From positions 434,001 to 498,000 of the forward strand of contig NZ_FO704551.1 in NCBI RefSeq assembly GCF_000968175.1: DNA of 64,000 bases, written 5' to 3'. This stretch comes from Xenorhabdus poinarii G6. GTDB taxonomy: Bacteria; Pseudomonadota; Gammaproteobacteria; Enterobacterales; Enterobacteriaceae. Positions within the stretch are counted from its first letter, which is position 1. Every line of letters starts with the position of its first letter. Shown here piece by piece: positions 1 to 10,611 of this stretch. The position numbers were made by a program, and so were the translations under genes. The notes beneath the pieces are model-generated. The model was not told where the DNA came from. It did not search any database and was given only the letters and a program-made list of their open reading frames with translations.

Positions 1-665
1 CGATGTGGGCTGGTTTGATTGCAGGTCTTGGCCTGGCGCTGGTGTATCTCTCTTTATTTAAACTGGGGGAAAGCAGTGGTACATTGGTACCTACAGCAGA
101 AAATGGGGCGGTAATTCTGCATGCTTATGTCCAACATGTTTTTGGAAACTACGGCAGTTTCTTCCTCGCAATACTGATTTTCATTGCCTGTATGGTGACG
201 GCGGTAGGTTTGACATGTGCCTGTTCAGAATTTTTTAGTCGCTATTTGCCGCTGTCCTATCGTTCCCTGGTACTGATTTTGGGTATCTTCTCCATGCTGG
301 TTTCGAATCTGGGTTTAAGCCATTTGATTAAGTTTTCAATCCCAGTGCTGACAGCCATTTATCCACCCTGTATTGCTCTGATATTGCTAAGCTTTACCGC
401 TCGCTGGTGGAATAACTTTACGCGTATTCTGGCACCCGCAATGTCTATCAGCTTGCTGTTCGGGGCTTTAGATGCAGTCAAAGCGTCTGAGTATCTGAAT
501 CATTTACTGCCTGAGTGGGCGCAGCAACTACCATTAGCCGATCAAGGTCTGGCCTGGTTACTGCCTACTTTACTGGCGATTGCGGTGTGTGCTGTTTATG
601 ACCGCCTCGTCGGAAAGGTGGGTCTCCCAAAGTATGAGGTGCAGCCGCAGCCTGAGGAAAAATAA
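1..665 (+). CDS. brnQ: BrnQ branched-chain amino acid transporter, 3' part
   Basis: C-terminal half of a sodium-coupled leucine/isoleucine/valine carrier of the LIVCS family in the inner membrane. The reading frame is open at the left edge of the window, so the true start lies outside; the Met at position 3 is internal. About 220 residues are visible, forming roughly six hydrophobic segments, against about 440 for the whole family protein. The tail is short and charged (ending PQPEEK). In E. coli brnQ also precedes the acpH-queA-tgt block, which supports the call. The stop codon lies in the first unit of an 18-bp tandem duplication. Confidence 0.93.
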   Translation, partial: MWAGLIAGLGLALVYLSLFKLGESSGTLVPTAENGAVILHAYVQHVFGNYGSFFLAILIFIACMVTAVGLTCACSEFFSRYLPLSYRSLVLILGIFSMLVSNLGLSHLIKFSIPVLTAIYPPCIALILLSFTARWWNNFTRILAPAMSISLLFGALDAVKASEYLNHLLPEWAQQLPLADQGLAWLLPTLLAIAVCAVYDRLVGKVGLPKYEVQPQPEEK

Positions 666-698
666 GCGTTAGGTCCAATATAAGCGTTAGGCTCAATA
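663..698 (+). repeat. 18-bp tandem duplication spanning the brnQ stop
   Basis: Two adjacent 18-bp units, 663-680 and 681-698. Both begin TAAGCGTTAGG and end CAATA; they differ only at two central bases. The first TAA is the brnQ stop codon. The same 11-mer recurs at the stop codon of ybaV (48800-48810). Confidence 0.85.
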
Positions 699-704
699 GA
701 TGAT

Positions 705-740
705 AAGGGTGAGCGGTTAAAAACGGCTCACCCTTGTTTA
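705..740. terminator. Bidirectional terminator between brnQ and ggt
   Basis: Perfect 10-bp inverted repeat AAGGGTGAGC (705-714) / GCTCACCCTT (726-735) with an 11-nt loop, followed by a T-rich stretch. It lies between two convergent genes, so it can end both transcripts. Confidence 0.85.
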
Positions 741-751
741 TTATTGTTTGA

Positions 752-2512
752 CTAATAACCAATGGCGGCACCGGCAGGTCGTCGTACGTCATTGGCACCG
801 TAGATATAACCTTCCCGAACAATACCGGATACCGCTGAGTCATTACCTGATGAATTTGGGGTAACGGCGGCAGCTCCCGGTAATCCAAACATAATTAATT
901 CAGTCGCTCCCCATGGGGTCTGTTCCACCATTTTGTAACCCATTTTTTCCAGTAAATTCAGGGTGTCTTTCGACAGGCCACGCTGCTCATAATAAACTTC
1001 ATCAGGTAACCATTGATGGTGAATACGTGGGCTATTGACGGCTTCTTGTGGTGGCATATTGAAATCGATGATATTCAGGGCACTTTGTAGCGTGATGGAG
1101 ATAATGCGTGAGCCTCCCGGTGAGCCTAAGACCAAAAATATTTTATTATCTTTGGTTACGAGCGTTGGGCTCATTGATGATAGTGGGCGCTTACCAGGTG
1201 CGATTGAATTGGTCGCGCCTTGTACCAACCCATACAGGTTTTTCTCGCCAACTTTGGTTGTAAAATCATCCATTTCATCGTTGAGGAAAAAGCCGGTTCC
1301 GGGTGTAATCACGACTGCACCAAAGCGTCCGTTAATGGTGTAAGTCGTTGATACCGCATTGCCTTCTTTATCCACAACAGAATAATGTGTTGTTTCTGGT
1401 TTTTCATGAGTGCCAATGCCCGGTTGAATGTTCACTGATGGTGTGGCTTTATTGGGCTGTATCGCTTTTCTGATTGAGGCTGCGTAGCTTTTACTCAACA
1501 GCCGATCAAGTGGGTTGTTGATAAATGCAGGATCACCCAGATAGGTGTTTCTATCCATATAAGCGTGGCGCATGGCTTCGGTTAAAGTATGGATATAAGC
1601 CGCGGAGTTAAATCCCATGGATTTAAGATCATAGCCTTCAACGATATTTAATATCTCGCATAATGTAACGCCACCCGAGCTGGGGGGCGGGGAAGAGATA
1701 AATTTGTAGCCACGATAATGACAGATGACAGGCGCGGTTTCAGTAATAGTGTAATTGGCAAAATCGGCGGCGGTAATCATTCCCCCTGCTTTTTTTGAGG
1801 CAGTTTCAACTAATTGGGGAATTTTGCCGTGGTAAAAAGCATCAGGCCCTTGTTTGGCAATCATTTCCAGCGTGTTGGCCAAATCGGTCTGGATAAGTCT
1901 GTCCCCCGGCTGAAATGGTGTACTATCTTTGCGCAGGAAAATACGCGCCGCTTCTGGATCTTGCATAAAACGTTTCACGGTCGTATCCAGAATATCAGTA
2001 TCGCCGCGGGTCAGAATATAGCCTTCGCGAGCTAGTTTGATCGCGGGTGCCATCACTTGTTCGCGGCTCAGTGTCCCGTATTTTTTCAATGCTTCATCAA
2101 ATCCCATGACCGTCCCAGGTACGCCAACCGCTTTATAACCGTACAGGCTGGCACCTTTGATAACATGTCCGTCTTTATCCAGATACATGTCGGCACTGGC
2201 TGCGGCAGGCGCTGTTTCTCGGAAATTAATGAATGTATCTTTACCATTGGCGAGATGGATGGTCATAAACCCGCCTCCACCAATATTGCCGCAGCAGGGA
2301 TTAACCACGGCCTGGGCATATCCAACGGCAACCGCGGCATCAATAGCGTTTCCGCCCATTTTAAGAATATCTATACCAGCTTGTGAGGCGAGGCGTTGTG
2401 AACTGACAACCATTCCTTGTTTGGCTTCAACCGCCGGTTCAGTAGCAGAATAAAGTGGAGTGGAAATCAGCAGGGATACAGTGATAAGGGAAATTTTCCA
2501 TGTGTTTAACAT
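752..2512 (-). CDS. ggt: Gamma-glutamyltranspeptidase
   Basis: Periplasmic enzyme that hydrolyses glutathione and other gamma-glutamyl compounds or transfers the glutamyl group to amino acids. 586 residues, normal for the family. Residues 1-22 look like a signal peptide. The precursor normally cleaves itself into two subunits; the conserved motif TTHYSVVD begins at about residue 374, so Thr374 is the expected nucleophile and start of the small subunit. The glycine-rich GNIGGGGFM stretch (about 75-83) and PSSGG loop (277-281) fit the family. An AGGAGA ribosome site precedes the ATG. It occupies the place where E. coli has proY and malZ. Confidence 0.97.
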   Translation of the reverse strand: MLNTWKISLITVSLLISTPLYSATEPAVEAKQGMVVSSQRLASQAGIDILKMGGNAIDAAVAVGYAQAVVNPCCGNIGGGGFMTIHLANGKDTFINFRETAPAAASADMYLDKDGHVIKGASLYGYKAVGVPGTVMGFDEALKKYGTLSREQVMAPAIKLAREGYILTRGDTDILDTTVKRFMQDPEAARIFLRKDSTPFQPGDRLIQTDLANTLEMIAKQGPDAFYHGKIPQLVETASKKAGGMITAADFANYTITETAPVICHYRGYKFISSPPPSSGGVTLCEILNIVEGYDLKSMGFNSAAYIHTLTEAMRHAYMDRNTYLGDPAFINNPLDRLLSKSYAASIRKAIQPNKATPSVNIQPGIGTHEKPETTHYSVVDKEGNAVSTTYTINGRFGAVVITPGTGFFLNDEMDDFTTKVGEKNLYGLVQGATNSIAPGKRPLSSMSPTLVTKDNKIFLVLGSPGGSRIISITLQSALNIIDFNMPPQEAVNSPRIHHQWLPDEVYYEQRGLSKDTLNLLEKMGYKMVEQTPWGATELIMFGLPGAAAVTPNSSGNDSAVSGIVREGYIYGANDVRRPAGAAIGY

Positions 2513-2700
2513 GTCTTGTTCTCCTAAGCGTGAGATTGTTGTTAATTGATTTTGGTGATTATGATTTTTATGTTGTGAATGTGTAATTCACCTTATCTAA
2601 AGCGACGAATTTTGGGAAGGTGATTTTCTATGGAAAAGTGAGTGCCAGAAAAAATTTCAGCAGGATGGGAGTCGGGTAGGGGATAGATGAAGAGTAAGGA

Positions 2701-2730
2701 TAAAAAAACCAGCCGACGGAGCGGCTGGTT
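2701..2730 (-). terminator. Terminator of the peroxiredoxin gene
   Basis: Perfect 9-bp stem AACCAGCCG (2707-2715) / CGGCTGGTT (2722-2730), 6-nt loop. On the minus strand it is followed by a run of T (A run 2702-2708), directly after the peroxiredoxin stop codon. Confidence 0.92.
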
Positions 2731-2759
2731 GATGATAGTTCACCTGGGATGAACGGATA

Positions 2760-3362
2760 TTACAGCTTGTCAGCGTTTTTGGTCAGGTATTTTGCTACGC
2801 CTTCAGGTGAAGCGCCCATACCTTCCTGGCCTTTTGACCATTGTGCCGGACAAACTTCGCCGTGTTCTTCGTGGAATTGCAGCGCGTCAACCATACGCAG
2901 CATTTCATCAATGTTACGACCCAGTGGCAGATCGTTAACTACTTGATGACGCACAACACCATTTTTGTCAATCAGGAAAGAGCCACGCAGAGCTACGCCC
3001 GCTTCAGGGTGCTCAATGCCGTATGCTTTCATGATGTCACGTTTGATGTCAGCGACCATTGGGTATTTGACTTCGCCAATCCCGCCGTTGCTGATTGGGG
3101 TTTTACGCCATGCATTGTGAACGAATGCAGAGTCGAAGGAGATACCAACAACTTCAACGCCACGTTTCTGGAATTCTTCATAGCGGTGATCGAAAGCGAT
3201 CAGCTCAGAAGGACAAACAAAAGTGAAATCCATTGGCCAGAAGAAAATAACCGCAGGACGGCCATTCAGGTGTTTTTTCAGGTTGAAATTATCAACGATT
3301 TCACCATTGCCGAGAACCGCAGCAGCTGTAAAGTCAGGGGCTTGGCGGGTTACTAAAACCAT
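2760..3362 (-). CDS. Typical 2-Cys peroxiredoxin (AhpC/Prx1 type)
   Basis: Thiol peroxidase that reduces hydrogen peroxide and organic hydroperoxides. 200 residues. The peroxidatic cysteine is Cys50 in FTFVCPSE and the resolving cysteine is Cys171 in GEVCPAQW. A GGIG motif is present (93-96), but the C-terminal helix carries YL (192-193) where the classic overoxidation-sensitive form has YF. It resembles the Prx1-like proteins called TsaA or AhpC in enterobacteria more than the 187-residue E. coli AhpC, and no ahpF lies beside it, so its electron donor is not evident here. Start chosen from the AGGAG ribosome site just upstream. An OxyR-type site precedes the promoter. Confidence 0.95.
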   Translation of the reverse strand: MVLVTRQAPDFTAAAVLGNGEIVDNFNLKKHLNGRPAVIFFWPMDFTFVCPSELIAFDHRYEEFQKRGVEVVGISFDSAFVHNAWRKTPISNGGIGEVKYPMVADIKRDIMKAYGIEHPEAGVALRGSFLIDKNGVVRHQVVNDLPLGRNIDEMLRMVDALQFHEEHGEVCPAQWSKGQEGMGASPEGVAKYLTKNADKL

Positions 3363-3422
3363 AATTGACTCCTGTGATTTTAAAAGGTGTTATATCAAAC
3401 GGGTTACAGCATAAGGAATTAG

Positions 3423-3450
3423 GGTATAGCAATAAAGAATAAAATATCAA
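3423..3450 (-). promoter_or_regulatory. Candidate promoter of the peroxiredoxin gene
   Basis: On the minus strand a -35 TTGATA (3450-3445) and a -10 TATACC (3428-3423) are separated by 16 bp, about 60 bp upstream of the start codon. Read by eye; no transcription start is known. Confidence 0.5.
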
Positions 3451-3458
3451 TCGATATA

Positions 3459-3473
3459 ATAGGTTTTACCTAT
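3459..3473. promoter_or_regulatory. Candidate OxyR binding element
   Basis: ATAGGTTTTACCTAT matches the OxyR half-site consensus ATAGnTnnnAnCTAT at every fixed position and is itself palindromic. It sits 8 bp upstream of the predicted -35, where OxyR usually binds to activate. A weaker second element overlaps the -35 on the promoter side at the expected 7-bp spacing. Fits peroxide induction of the adjacent peroxiredoxin; this is inference. Confidence 0.6.
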
Positions 3474-3575
3474 CAATTTGCTGGTTTTTAATTCCTTTTG
3501 GCCTACCTAAGATAGGACTATCTATGAAAAGTTCAAGTGATAAAAGGCGCAATTCATAAAAAACTCAGGTATCCC

Positions 3576-4163
3576 TTATCCCACCAGGCACTTATTTGAC
3601 GCCAATGTCATCATTTCCGGGTAAAATTGACAGAACAGTGTTTCAAAATCACGGTAATGATTTTCTATATCCAGATAGGATCCCGCCAGGGCAGATAACT
3701 TTGGTCTTCGGTGTGCCATGCCCTGGAGGACATTGGCGATACATGACATATCGGCATAACGGATGAGCAAATTTTGTGACCAAAGGTGATGATTCAATTC
3801 TTGAAATTGTTTGGGGGTTGAAGAGAGATACGGCTCGATATTGCTGCGGACAAAATCGACAAACTCAGGTAAAGAATAATTTTTTTCAAATTCATCCCAA
3901 TGCCGGGAAAGAAAGTGATCCCAGATAATATCAAGGGTTATCGGTGCAACACGTCGAGATTCGCTGCGAAATAATTGGCGGGCTTGCGCGACAAGCGGGT
4001 GTTTATCCGTCAGGCTGTCTACTCGGCGGTGCATACGGATACCTGCTACAATGTCAGCATCGAATGCGCCTTCTGGAGAACCCCTGACGAAATCTGCCAT
4101 CAAATTCCCCAGTAAAGAACTTTCTGATAATGCAGCTAAATGAAGGTGTGCGAGAAAATTCAT
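3576..4163 (-). CDS. acpH: Acyl carrier protein phosphodiesterase
   Basis: HD-like hydrolase that removes the 4'-phosphopantetheine arm from ACP. 195 residues from the chosen start, close to the E. coli 193. The start is placed at the internal Met that begins [10 protein letters not shown], the conserved N-terminus; an upstream in-frame Met would add 16 residues not found in the family. No clear ribosome site precedes either start. The conserved HRRVD motif and [11 protein letters not shown] stretch are present. It is divergent from queA, as in E. coli. Confidence 0.93.
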   Translation of the reverse strand: MNFLAHLHLAALSESSLLGNLMADFVRGSPEGAFDADIVAGIRMHRRVDSLTDKHPLVAQARQLFRSESRRVAPITLDIIWDHFLSRHWDEFEKNYSLPEFVDFVRSNIEPYLSSTPKQFQELNHHLWSQNLLIRYADMSCIANVLQGMAHRRPKLSALAGSYLDIENHYRDFETLFCQFYPEMMTLASNKCLVG

Positions 4164-4267
4164 ATTGGGAGTATACCGTAAATCGTTAAACTCGGTGCTT
4201 CTTTGTTGCACCCTTGCGTTTGCAGCACTAGACTAGTCCGCCTGTTTTTTTGAATGATACAGATAAA

Positions 4268-5386
4268 ATGCGTGTCACTGATTTTACATTTGAACTGCCA
4301 GAAGAGCTGATTGCTCACTATCCCCAGCCGCAACGAAGTGCTTGTCGTCTGCTTTCCCTTCATGGTGAAACAGGAGAACTGACGCACGGTGTTTTTACTG
4401 ATGTGCTGGATAAGCTGGAAGCCGGTGATTTGCTGGTTTTCAATAATACCCGTGTTATTCCTGCGCGCTTGTTTGGCCGTAAAGCGACGGGAGGAAAATT
4501 GGAAGTTCTCGTCGAAAGGATGCTGGATGATAAGCGAGTGCTTGCGCACGTCCGAGCGTCTAAGGCCCCCAAAGAAGGCACCGAGCTTATTCTTGGTGAG
4601 GATATTCTCGGTGAAGCGAAGGGGATTAAGGCAACGATGCTGGCGCGTCACGATGCGCTGTTTGAAATCCGTTTTGATGATGAACGTGATGTATTGACGA
4701 TTTTGGATCAGATTGGTCACATGCCACTGCCGCCCTATATCGCTCGCCCTGATGAAGATGCAGATCGTGAGTTATATCAGACTGTCTATAGTGAACGTCC
4801 GGGCGCAGTCGCTGCACCCACTGCCGGATTGCATTTTGATGAACCTCTTTTGGCTGCTCTGCGTGAAAAAGGGATTGAAATGGCCTTTGTGACTCTGCAT
4901 GTGGGTGCGGGCACTTTTCAGCCAGTGCGGGTGGAAACCATCGAAGATCATGTGATGCATGCCGAGTATGCTGAGGTGCCACAACATGTCGTGGATGCCG
5001 TATTGGCTTGTAAGGCGCGGGGTAATAGGGTTATTGCTGTCGGCACAACATCCGTCCGCTCGCTGGAAAGTGCAGCGAAAGCGTGTAAGGATGGGCTTAT
5101 TGCGCCATTTTTTGGTGATACTCAAATCTTTATCTATCCTGGATTTGAATATCAGGTGATAGATGCATTAATTACCAACTTCCATCTGCCAGAATCCACA
5201 CTGATTATGCTGGTTTCTGCGTTTGCCGGTTATAAAAATACCATGAATGCCTATAGAGAAGCGGTAGCAGAAAAATATCGCTTTTTCAGTTATGGCGATG
5301 CAATGTTTATTCATCGCAATGCACGGGCATCAACAGAATGGGTAAACCCCACAGAACGGCTCTCGGCAGCGTCGGTAGCGAAATAA
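4268..5386 (+). CDS. queA: tRNA preQ1-34 ribosyltransferase-isomerase QueA
   Basis: Transfers and isomerises the ribosyl part of S-adenosylmethionine onto preQ1 at tRNA position 34, making epoxyqueuosine. 372 residues, about 16 longer than E. coli QueA, the excess being at the C-terminus. The start is the ATG opening [20 protein letters not shown]; an in-frame ATG 18 bp upstream is less likely because this one matches the family N-terminus. The conserved APTAGLHF motif (about 180-187) and [10 protein letters not shown] motif are present. It precedes tgt, which acts one step earlier. Confidence 0.97.
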   Translation: MRVTDFTFELPEELIAHYPQPQRSACRLLSLHGETGELTHGVFTDVLDKLEAGDLLVFNNTRVIPARLFGRKATGGKLEVLVERMLDDKRVLAHVRASKAPKEGTELILGEDILGEAKGIKATMLARHDALFEIRFDDERDVLTILDQIGHMPLPPYIARPDEDADRELYQTVYSERPGAVAAPTAGLHFDEPLLAALREKGIEMAFVTLHVGAGTFQPVRVETIEDHVMHAEYAEVPQHVVDAVLACKARGNRVIAVGTTSVRSLESAAKACKDGLIAPFFGDTQIFIYPGFEYQVIDALITNFHLPESTLIMLVSAFAGYKNTMNAYREAVAEKYRFFSYGDAMFIHRNARASTEWVNPTERLSAASVAK

Positions 5387-5498
5387 CGCGTTCGTCATAA
5401 AACATTTTAAGATCAAAAGCGTTCTTCATTTCGGCTTTGCTGATTTGAATGGCATCTAAACATCGCATCAGACTGTTTTTCTGATGACTGGAGGTTAA

Positions 5499-6623
<1,125 letters not shown>

Positions 6624-6690
6624 TTTATCGTGACTAATCAGTCCCAATATGTGTAGCATATTAGGCTGGTTTTTGATCGAGCTACTGTCG

Positions 6691-6792
6691 ATTTTCGGCA
6701 ATACGATTTTCGACAACAATCTCTTCGATAACGATGTATTCGATAACGTATTCGATAACTACGTATTCGAGAACTATATTTTCGATAACAAT
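6691..6792 (+). repeat. 15-bp tandem repeat array upstream of yajC
   Basis: Seven consecutive units, six of 15 bp and one of 12 bp, with a TTCGATAAC-like core. In the frame of yajC each unit encodes (I/L/V)-F-D-N-x with small changes (IFGNT, IFDNN, LFDND, VFDN, VFDNY, VFENY, IFDNN). The frame is open from an ATG at 6649 through to the yajC start at 6805. Most changes keep the F-D-N core. Confidence 0.9.
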
Positions 6793-6804
6793 GAGGGAAA
6801 TTTG

Positions 6805-7143
6805 ATGAGTTTTTTTATTTCTGAAGCTGCGGCAGCTGCTGGTGCGCCAGCTCAAGCTCAGGGAAACCCATATTCTCTGATTATCATGCTGGTCGTCTTC
6901 GGTTTGATTTTCTATTTCATGATCTTGCGTCCACAACAAAAACGCACCAAAGAACATAAAAAACTGATGGATTCCATCTCCAAAGGAGATGAAGTACTGA
7001 CTTCTGGTGGTTTGGTTGGTCGTATCACTAAAGTGTCTGAAACAGGCTATGTTATTATTGCCTTGAATGAGACCACAGAAATAACTGTCAAACGTGACTT
7101 CGTTGCCGCCGTTTTACCGAAAGGTACAATGAAGGCTATTTAA
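6805..7143 (+). CDS. yajC: Sec translocon accessory subunit YajC
   Basis: Small inner-membrane partner of SecD and SecF. 112 residues from the chosen ATG, which has a GAGGG ribosome site and matches the family N-terminus ([11 protein letters not shown]). One membrane segment at about residues 20-40 is followed by RPQQKR and a cytoplasmic domain. The reading frame continues upstream without a stop for 52 more codons through a tandem repeat array, so a longer product from the ATG at 6649 cannot be excluded. First gene of yajC-secD-secF. Confidence 0.95.
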   Translation: MSFFISEAAAAAGAPAQAQGNPYSLIIMLVVFGLIFYFMILRPQQKRTKEHKKLMDSISKGDEVLTSGGLVGRITKVSETGYVIIALNETTEITVKRDFVAAVLPKGTMKAI

Positions 7144-7171
7144 TTTTCCGATTTTCCCGAAGGGAACTGCC

Positions 7172-9019
7172 GTGTTGAACCGTTATCCTTTGTGGAAGTA
7201 TCTGATGCTGATCGCTGCGATCCTCATCGGTTTGCTTTATGCACTTCCCAACCTTTATGGTGAGGATCCGGCTGTACAAATCACTGGTGCGCGAGGTATC
7301 GCCGCCAGTGAAAAAACGCTGGACCACGTCCATAATGTTTTAGAGAAAGATCAAATCAAGAGCAAGTCCATTGTATTGGAAAATGGGGCAATTCTTGCTC
7401 GTTTCAGTAACACCGATGTGCAGCTCCGTGCGCGTGAAGCGTTGATTTCTGCACTGGGTGAACAGTATGTTGTGGCATTGAACCTCGCACCGGCAACGCC
7501 AACCTGGTTGAGAATTATCGGGGCTGAACCGATGAAGCTGGGGCTTGATCTCCGTGGTGGCGTTCACTTCTTGATGGAAGTGGATATGGATACCGCGTTG
7601 AACAAATTGCAGGAGCAAAATATTGATAGCCTGCGTTCCGAACTGCGTGATCAAGGCATTCCTTATTCTACTCTCAGCAAAATTGATCATTATGGTGTCG
7701 AAGTTCGTTTCCGTGACAATGATGCACGTGCTAAAGCGGAAAACTATCTTGAACCTCGTCATCGTGATTTAGTTTTTTCCAGTGGGGCAAACAGCACGCT
7801 GAAAGTGGTGATGAGTGATGAACGCCTGCGTGAAGCCCGTTCTTATGCGGTACAGCAGAACATCACTATCCTGCGTAACCGTGTTAACCAATTGGGCGTT
7901 GCGGAACCGTTGGTTCAGCGTCAGGGTGCAGACCGTATCGTTGTTGAACTGCCCGGTATTCAGGATACTGCCCGCGCGAAAGAAATTCTCGGTGCAACCG
8001 CAACCCTGGAATTCCGTCTGGTAAATACCAATGTAAACCAAGACGTCATTCAATATGGTCGTATTCCGGCGGATTCAGAGGTGAAAGAGAGCCGTGACGG
8101 CACGCCCGTTGTGCTGTATAAGCGTGTGATTCTTACCGGTGACCATATTACCGATTCGACTTCCAGTACTGATGAGAATGGCTATCCACAGGTCAATATT
8201 TCTCTGGATAGTGCTGGGGGGACGGCAATGTCTAACTTCACCAAAGATAATTTGCATAAACCAATGGCAACGCTGTTTGTAGAATATAAAGACAGCGGTA
8301 AGAAAGATGCCAATGGTCGTGCGATCTTGGAAAAGCAGGAAGAAGTTATCAACATTGCCACGATTCAATCACGCCTGGGGAATAACTTCCGTATTACAGG
8401 CATTAGCAATGCGGCTGAAGCACGCCAGTTATCGCTGTTACTGCGTGCAGGTGCGCTGATTGCGCCAATCCAGATTGTGGAAGAGCGTACGATAGGGCCA
8501 ACGCTAGGTTTGCAGAATATTGAACAGGGCCTTGAAGCGTGTTTGTGGGGGCTGATTGCTTCTGTCGTCTTTATGGTGATTTACTACCGCAAGTTTGGTC
8601 TGGTTGCGAGTACGGCATTGCTGGTGAACTTGGTGTTGATCGTCGGTATTATGTCTCTACTGCCTGGTGCAACGCTGACCATGCCGGGTATTGCTGGTAT
8701 CGTCCTGACACTGGCTGTCGCCGTGGATGCGAACGTGTTGATCAACGAGCGTATCAAAGAAGAGTTGCGCAATGGTCGTACGGTACAGCAGGCCATTCAT
8801 GAAGGCTATAAAGGCGCTTTCTCCAGTATTATCGACGCCAACCTGACTACGCTGATTACAGCCATCATTTTGTATGCAGTGGGGACTGGCTCTATCAAGG
8901 GCTTCGCGATCACTACCAGTATTGGTGTGGCGACTTCCATGTTCACTGCGATTGTGGGAACACGAGCAATCGTGAACTTGCTGTACGGTGGTAAACGTAT
9001 CAATAAGTTGTCAATTTAA
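7172..9019 (+). CDS. secD: Protein translocase subunit SecD
   Basis: RND-like subunit that uses the proton gradient to help pull proteins through SecYEG. 615 residues, as in E. coli. GTG start giving [10 protein letters not shown], the conserved N-terminus. One N-terminal membrane segment, a large periplasmic region (about 30-450), then five membrane segments including the conserved [16 protein letters not shown] stretch. Spaced 28 bp after yajC and 10 bp before secF. Confidence 0.98.
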   Translation: MLNRYPLWKYLMLIAAILIGLLYALPNLYGEDPAVQITGARGIAASEKTLDHVHNVLEKDQIKSKSIVLENGAILARFSNTDVQLRAREALISALGEQYVVALNLAPATPTWLRIIGAEPMKLGLDLRGGVHFLMEVDMDTALNKLQEQNIDSLRSELRDQGIPYSTLSKIDHYGVEVRFRDNDARAKAENYLEPRHRDLVFSSGANSTLKVVMSDERLREARSYAVQQNITILRNRVNQLGVAEPLVQRQGADRIVVELPGIQDTARAKEILGATATLEFRLVNTNVNQDVIQYGRIPADSEVKESRDGTPVVLYKRVILTGDHITDSTSSTDENGYPQVNISLDSAGGTAMSNFTKDNLHKPMATLFVEYKDSGKKDANGRAILEKQEEVINIATIQSRLGNNFRITGISNAAEARQLSLLLRAGALIAPIQIVEERTIGPTLGLQNIEQGLEACLWGLIASVVFMVIYYRKFGLVASTALLVNLVLIVGIMSLLPGATLTMPGIAGIVLTLAVAVDANVLINERIKEELRNGRTVQQAIHEGYKGAFSSIIDANLTTLITAIILYAVGTGSIKGFAITTSIGVATSMFTAIVGTRAIVNLLYGGKRINKLSI

Positions 9020-9029
9020 GGAGCACGTT

Positions 9030-9998
9030 GTGGCACAGGATTATACTGTTGAACAATTAAACTATGGGCGTAAAGTTATCGACTTTATGCGCTGGGACAA
9101 CGTTGCCTTTGGGATTTCATTCCTACTGTTGATCGCTTCTATCATGATGATAGGCACTCGTGGGTTTAACTGGGGTCTGGATTTTACCGGTGGTACGGTA
9201 ATTGAAGTAAACCTGAGTAAGCCTGCGGAGCTGGACAAGATGCGCCAGAGCCTGGCTCAGAATGGTTTTGCTGATCCGCTCCTACAGAATTTCGGCAGCA
9301 GTCGCGATGTGATGATTCGTATGCCGCCTGTGGAAGGTAATGCTGGGCAGGAACTTGGCAAAAAGATCATTTCGGTGATTAACCAGGATATTGATAAAGA
9401 TGCGGAAGTTAAGCGTATCGAGTTCGTTGGTCCTAGTGTGGGCAGCGAACTGGCGCAAACCGGCGCGATGGCGTTATTGTCTGCCCTTATCTGTATCCTG
9501 ATTTATGTCGGTTTCCGCTTTGAATGGCGTTTGGCATTAGGTGCCGTTATTGCACTTGCACATGACGTGATTATTACACTGGGTATTTTATCGTTATTCC
9601 GCATTGAAATTGACTTGACTATCGTGGCGTCGTTGATGTCCGTTATCGGCTATTCATTGAACGATAGTATCGTTGTGTCGGATCGTATTCGTGAGAACTT
9701 CCGTAAGATACGCCGTGGTACGTCATATGAAATTACCAACATCTCTCTGACCCAGACCCTGAGCCGTACCATCATGACTTCTGCCACCACCCTGTTGGTG
9801 GTGTTAATGTTGTTCATTTTCGGGGGAGAAATGCTGAAAGGGTTCTCACTGGTCATGTTAATCGGTGTGTCTATCGGTACCATCTCTTCTATCTATGTTG
9901 CTTCGGCGTTGGCGTTGAAATTGGGTATGAAGCGTGACCATTTGATCCAGCAGAAAGTTGAGAAAGAAGGGGCCGATCAGCCTTCCATTCTTCCTTGA
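9030..9998 (+). CDS. secF: Protein translocase subunit SecF
   Basis: Partner of SecD in the inner membrane. 322 residues. Starts at GTG (9030) giving [10 protein letters not shown], with an AAGGAG site in the 10-bp gap after secD; the longer in-frame ORF that overlaps secD is rejected because its first residues are not SecF-like. Six membrane segments; conserved GLDFTGGT and [17 protein letters not shown] motifs. Last gene of the operon. Confidence 0.98.
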   Translation: MAQDYTVEQLNYGRKVIDFMRWDNVAFGISFLLLIASIMMIGTRGFNWGLDFTGGTVIEVNLSKPAELDKMRQSLAQNGFADPLLQNFGSSRDVMIRMPPVEGNAGQELGKKIISVINQDIDKDAEVKRIEFVGPSVGSELAQTGAMALLSALICILIYVGFRFEWRLALGAVIALAHDVIITLGILSLFRIEIDLTIVASLMSVIGYSLNDSIVVSDRIRENFRKIRRGTSYEITNISLTQTLSRTIMTSATTLLVVLMLFIFGGEMLKGFSLVMLIGVSIGTISSIYVASALALKLGMKRDHLIQQKVEKEGADQPSILP

Positions 9999-10030
9999 TA
10001 TCTTGCGTGAGCGCGTGTTGATATTGCTTA

Positions 10031-10065
10031 AACACCCTGTGAGTACTTACTGACAGGGTGTTTTT
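10031..10065 (+). terminator. Terminator after secF
   Basis: Perfect 10-bp stem AACACCCTGT (10031-10040) / ACAGGGTGTT (10053-10062) followed by TTTTT overlapping the stem end. Confidence 0.92.
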
Positions 10066-10119
10066 CATTATCACTTCAAGGTACACTGTTATCCCTTCGG
10101 TTAACTGTCAGGAAACGAT

Positions 10120-10569
10120 ATGCATTGCCCATTTTGCGCAGCTGTTGATACTAAAGTTATTGATTCCCGTCTGGTCGGGGATGGCTCACAAGTGCGCCGT
10201 CGCCGTCAGTGCCTGGAATGTCATGAACGTTTTACGACATTTGAAGTTGCAGAACTGGTGATGCCTCGCGTCATTAAAAGTGATGATATTCGAGAGCCTT
10301 TTGACGAAGAAAAATTGCGTCGTGGAATGCAGAAGGCACTGGAAAAACGTCCTGTCAGTTCTGATGATGTAGAAACTGCAATTAGCCACATTAAATCCCA
10401 GGTAAGGGCTACGGGAGAGCGTGAAATTCCGTCAAAAATGATCGGAAACTTTGTCATGGATGAATTGAAAAAACTGGATAAAGTGGCTTATATCCGTTTT
10501 GCCTCTGTCTACCGCAGCTTTGAAGATATTCGTGAATTCGGTGAAGAGATTGCCAGACTACAAGACTAA
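10120..10569 (+). CDS. nrdR: Transcriptional repressor NrdR
   Basis: Represses ribonucleotide reductase genes in response to ATP/dATP. 149 residues. Zinc ribbon with Cys3, Cys6, Cys31, Cys34 and the RRRRQC basic patch; an ATP-cone domain covers about residues 49-139. E. coli carries yajD, tsx and yajI between secF and nrdR; here they are absent and the gap is only about 120 bp. Confidence 0.97.
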   Translation: MHCPFCAAVDTKVIDSRLVGDGSQVRRRRQCLECHERFTTFEVAELVMPRVIKSDDIREPFDEEKLRRGMQKALEKRPVSSDDVETAISHIKSQVRATGEREIPSKMIGNFVMDELKKLDKVAYIRFASVYRSFEDIREFGEEIARLQD

Positions 10570-10611
10570 ACAGCTGGCATTGGACTAAATACTCAATACT
10601 GATTAAAGACT

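Noticed and set aside
663..698. Tandem repeat as a phage or island attachment site
   Set aside because: Units are adjacent rather than flanking an insert, and no integrase or tRNA is near.
2841..3356. Plus-strand ORF opposite the peroxiredoxin
   Set aside because: Exactly mirrors the peroxiredoxin coding region, which has complete catalytic motifs.
4160..4720. Minus-strand ORF overlapping queA and acpH
   Set aside because: Lies antisense to the conserved queA N-terminus and lacks family resemblance.
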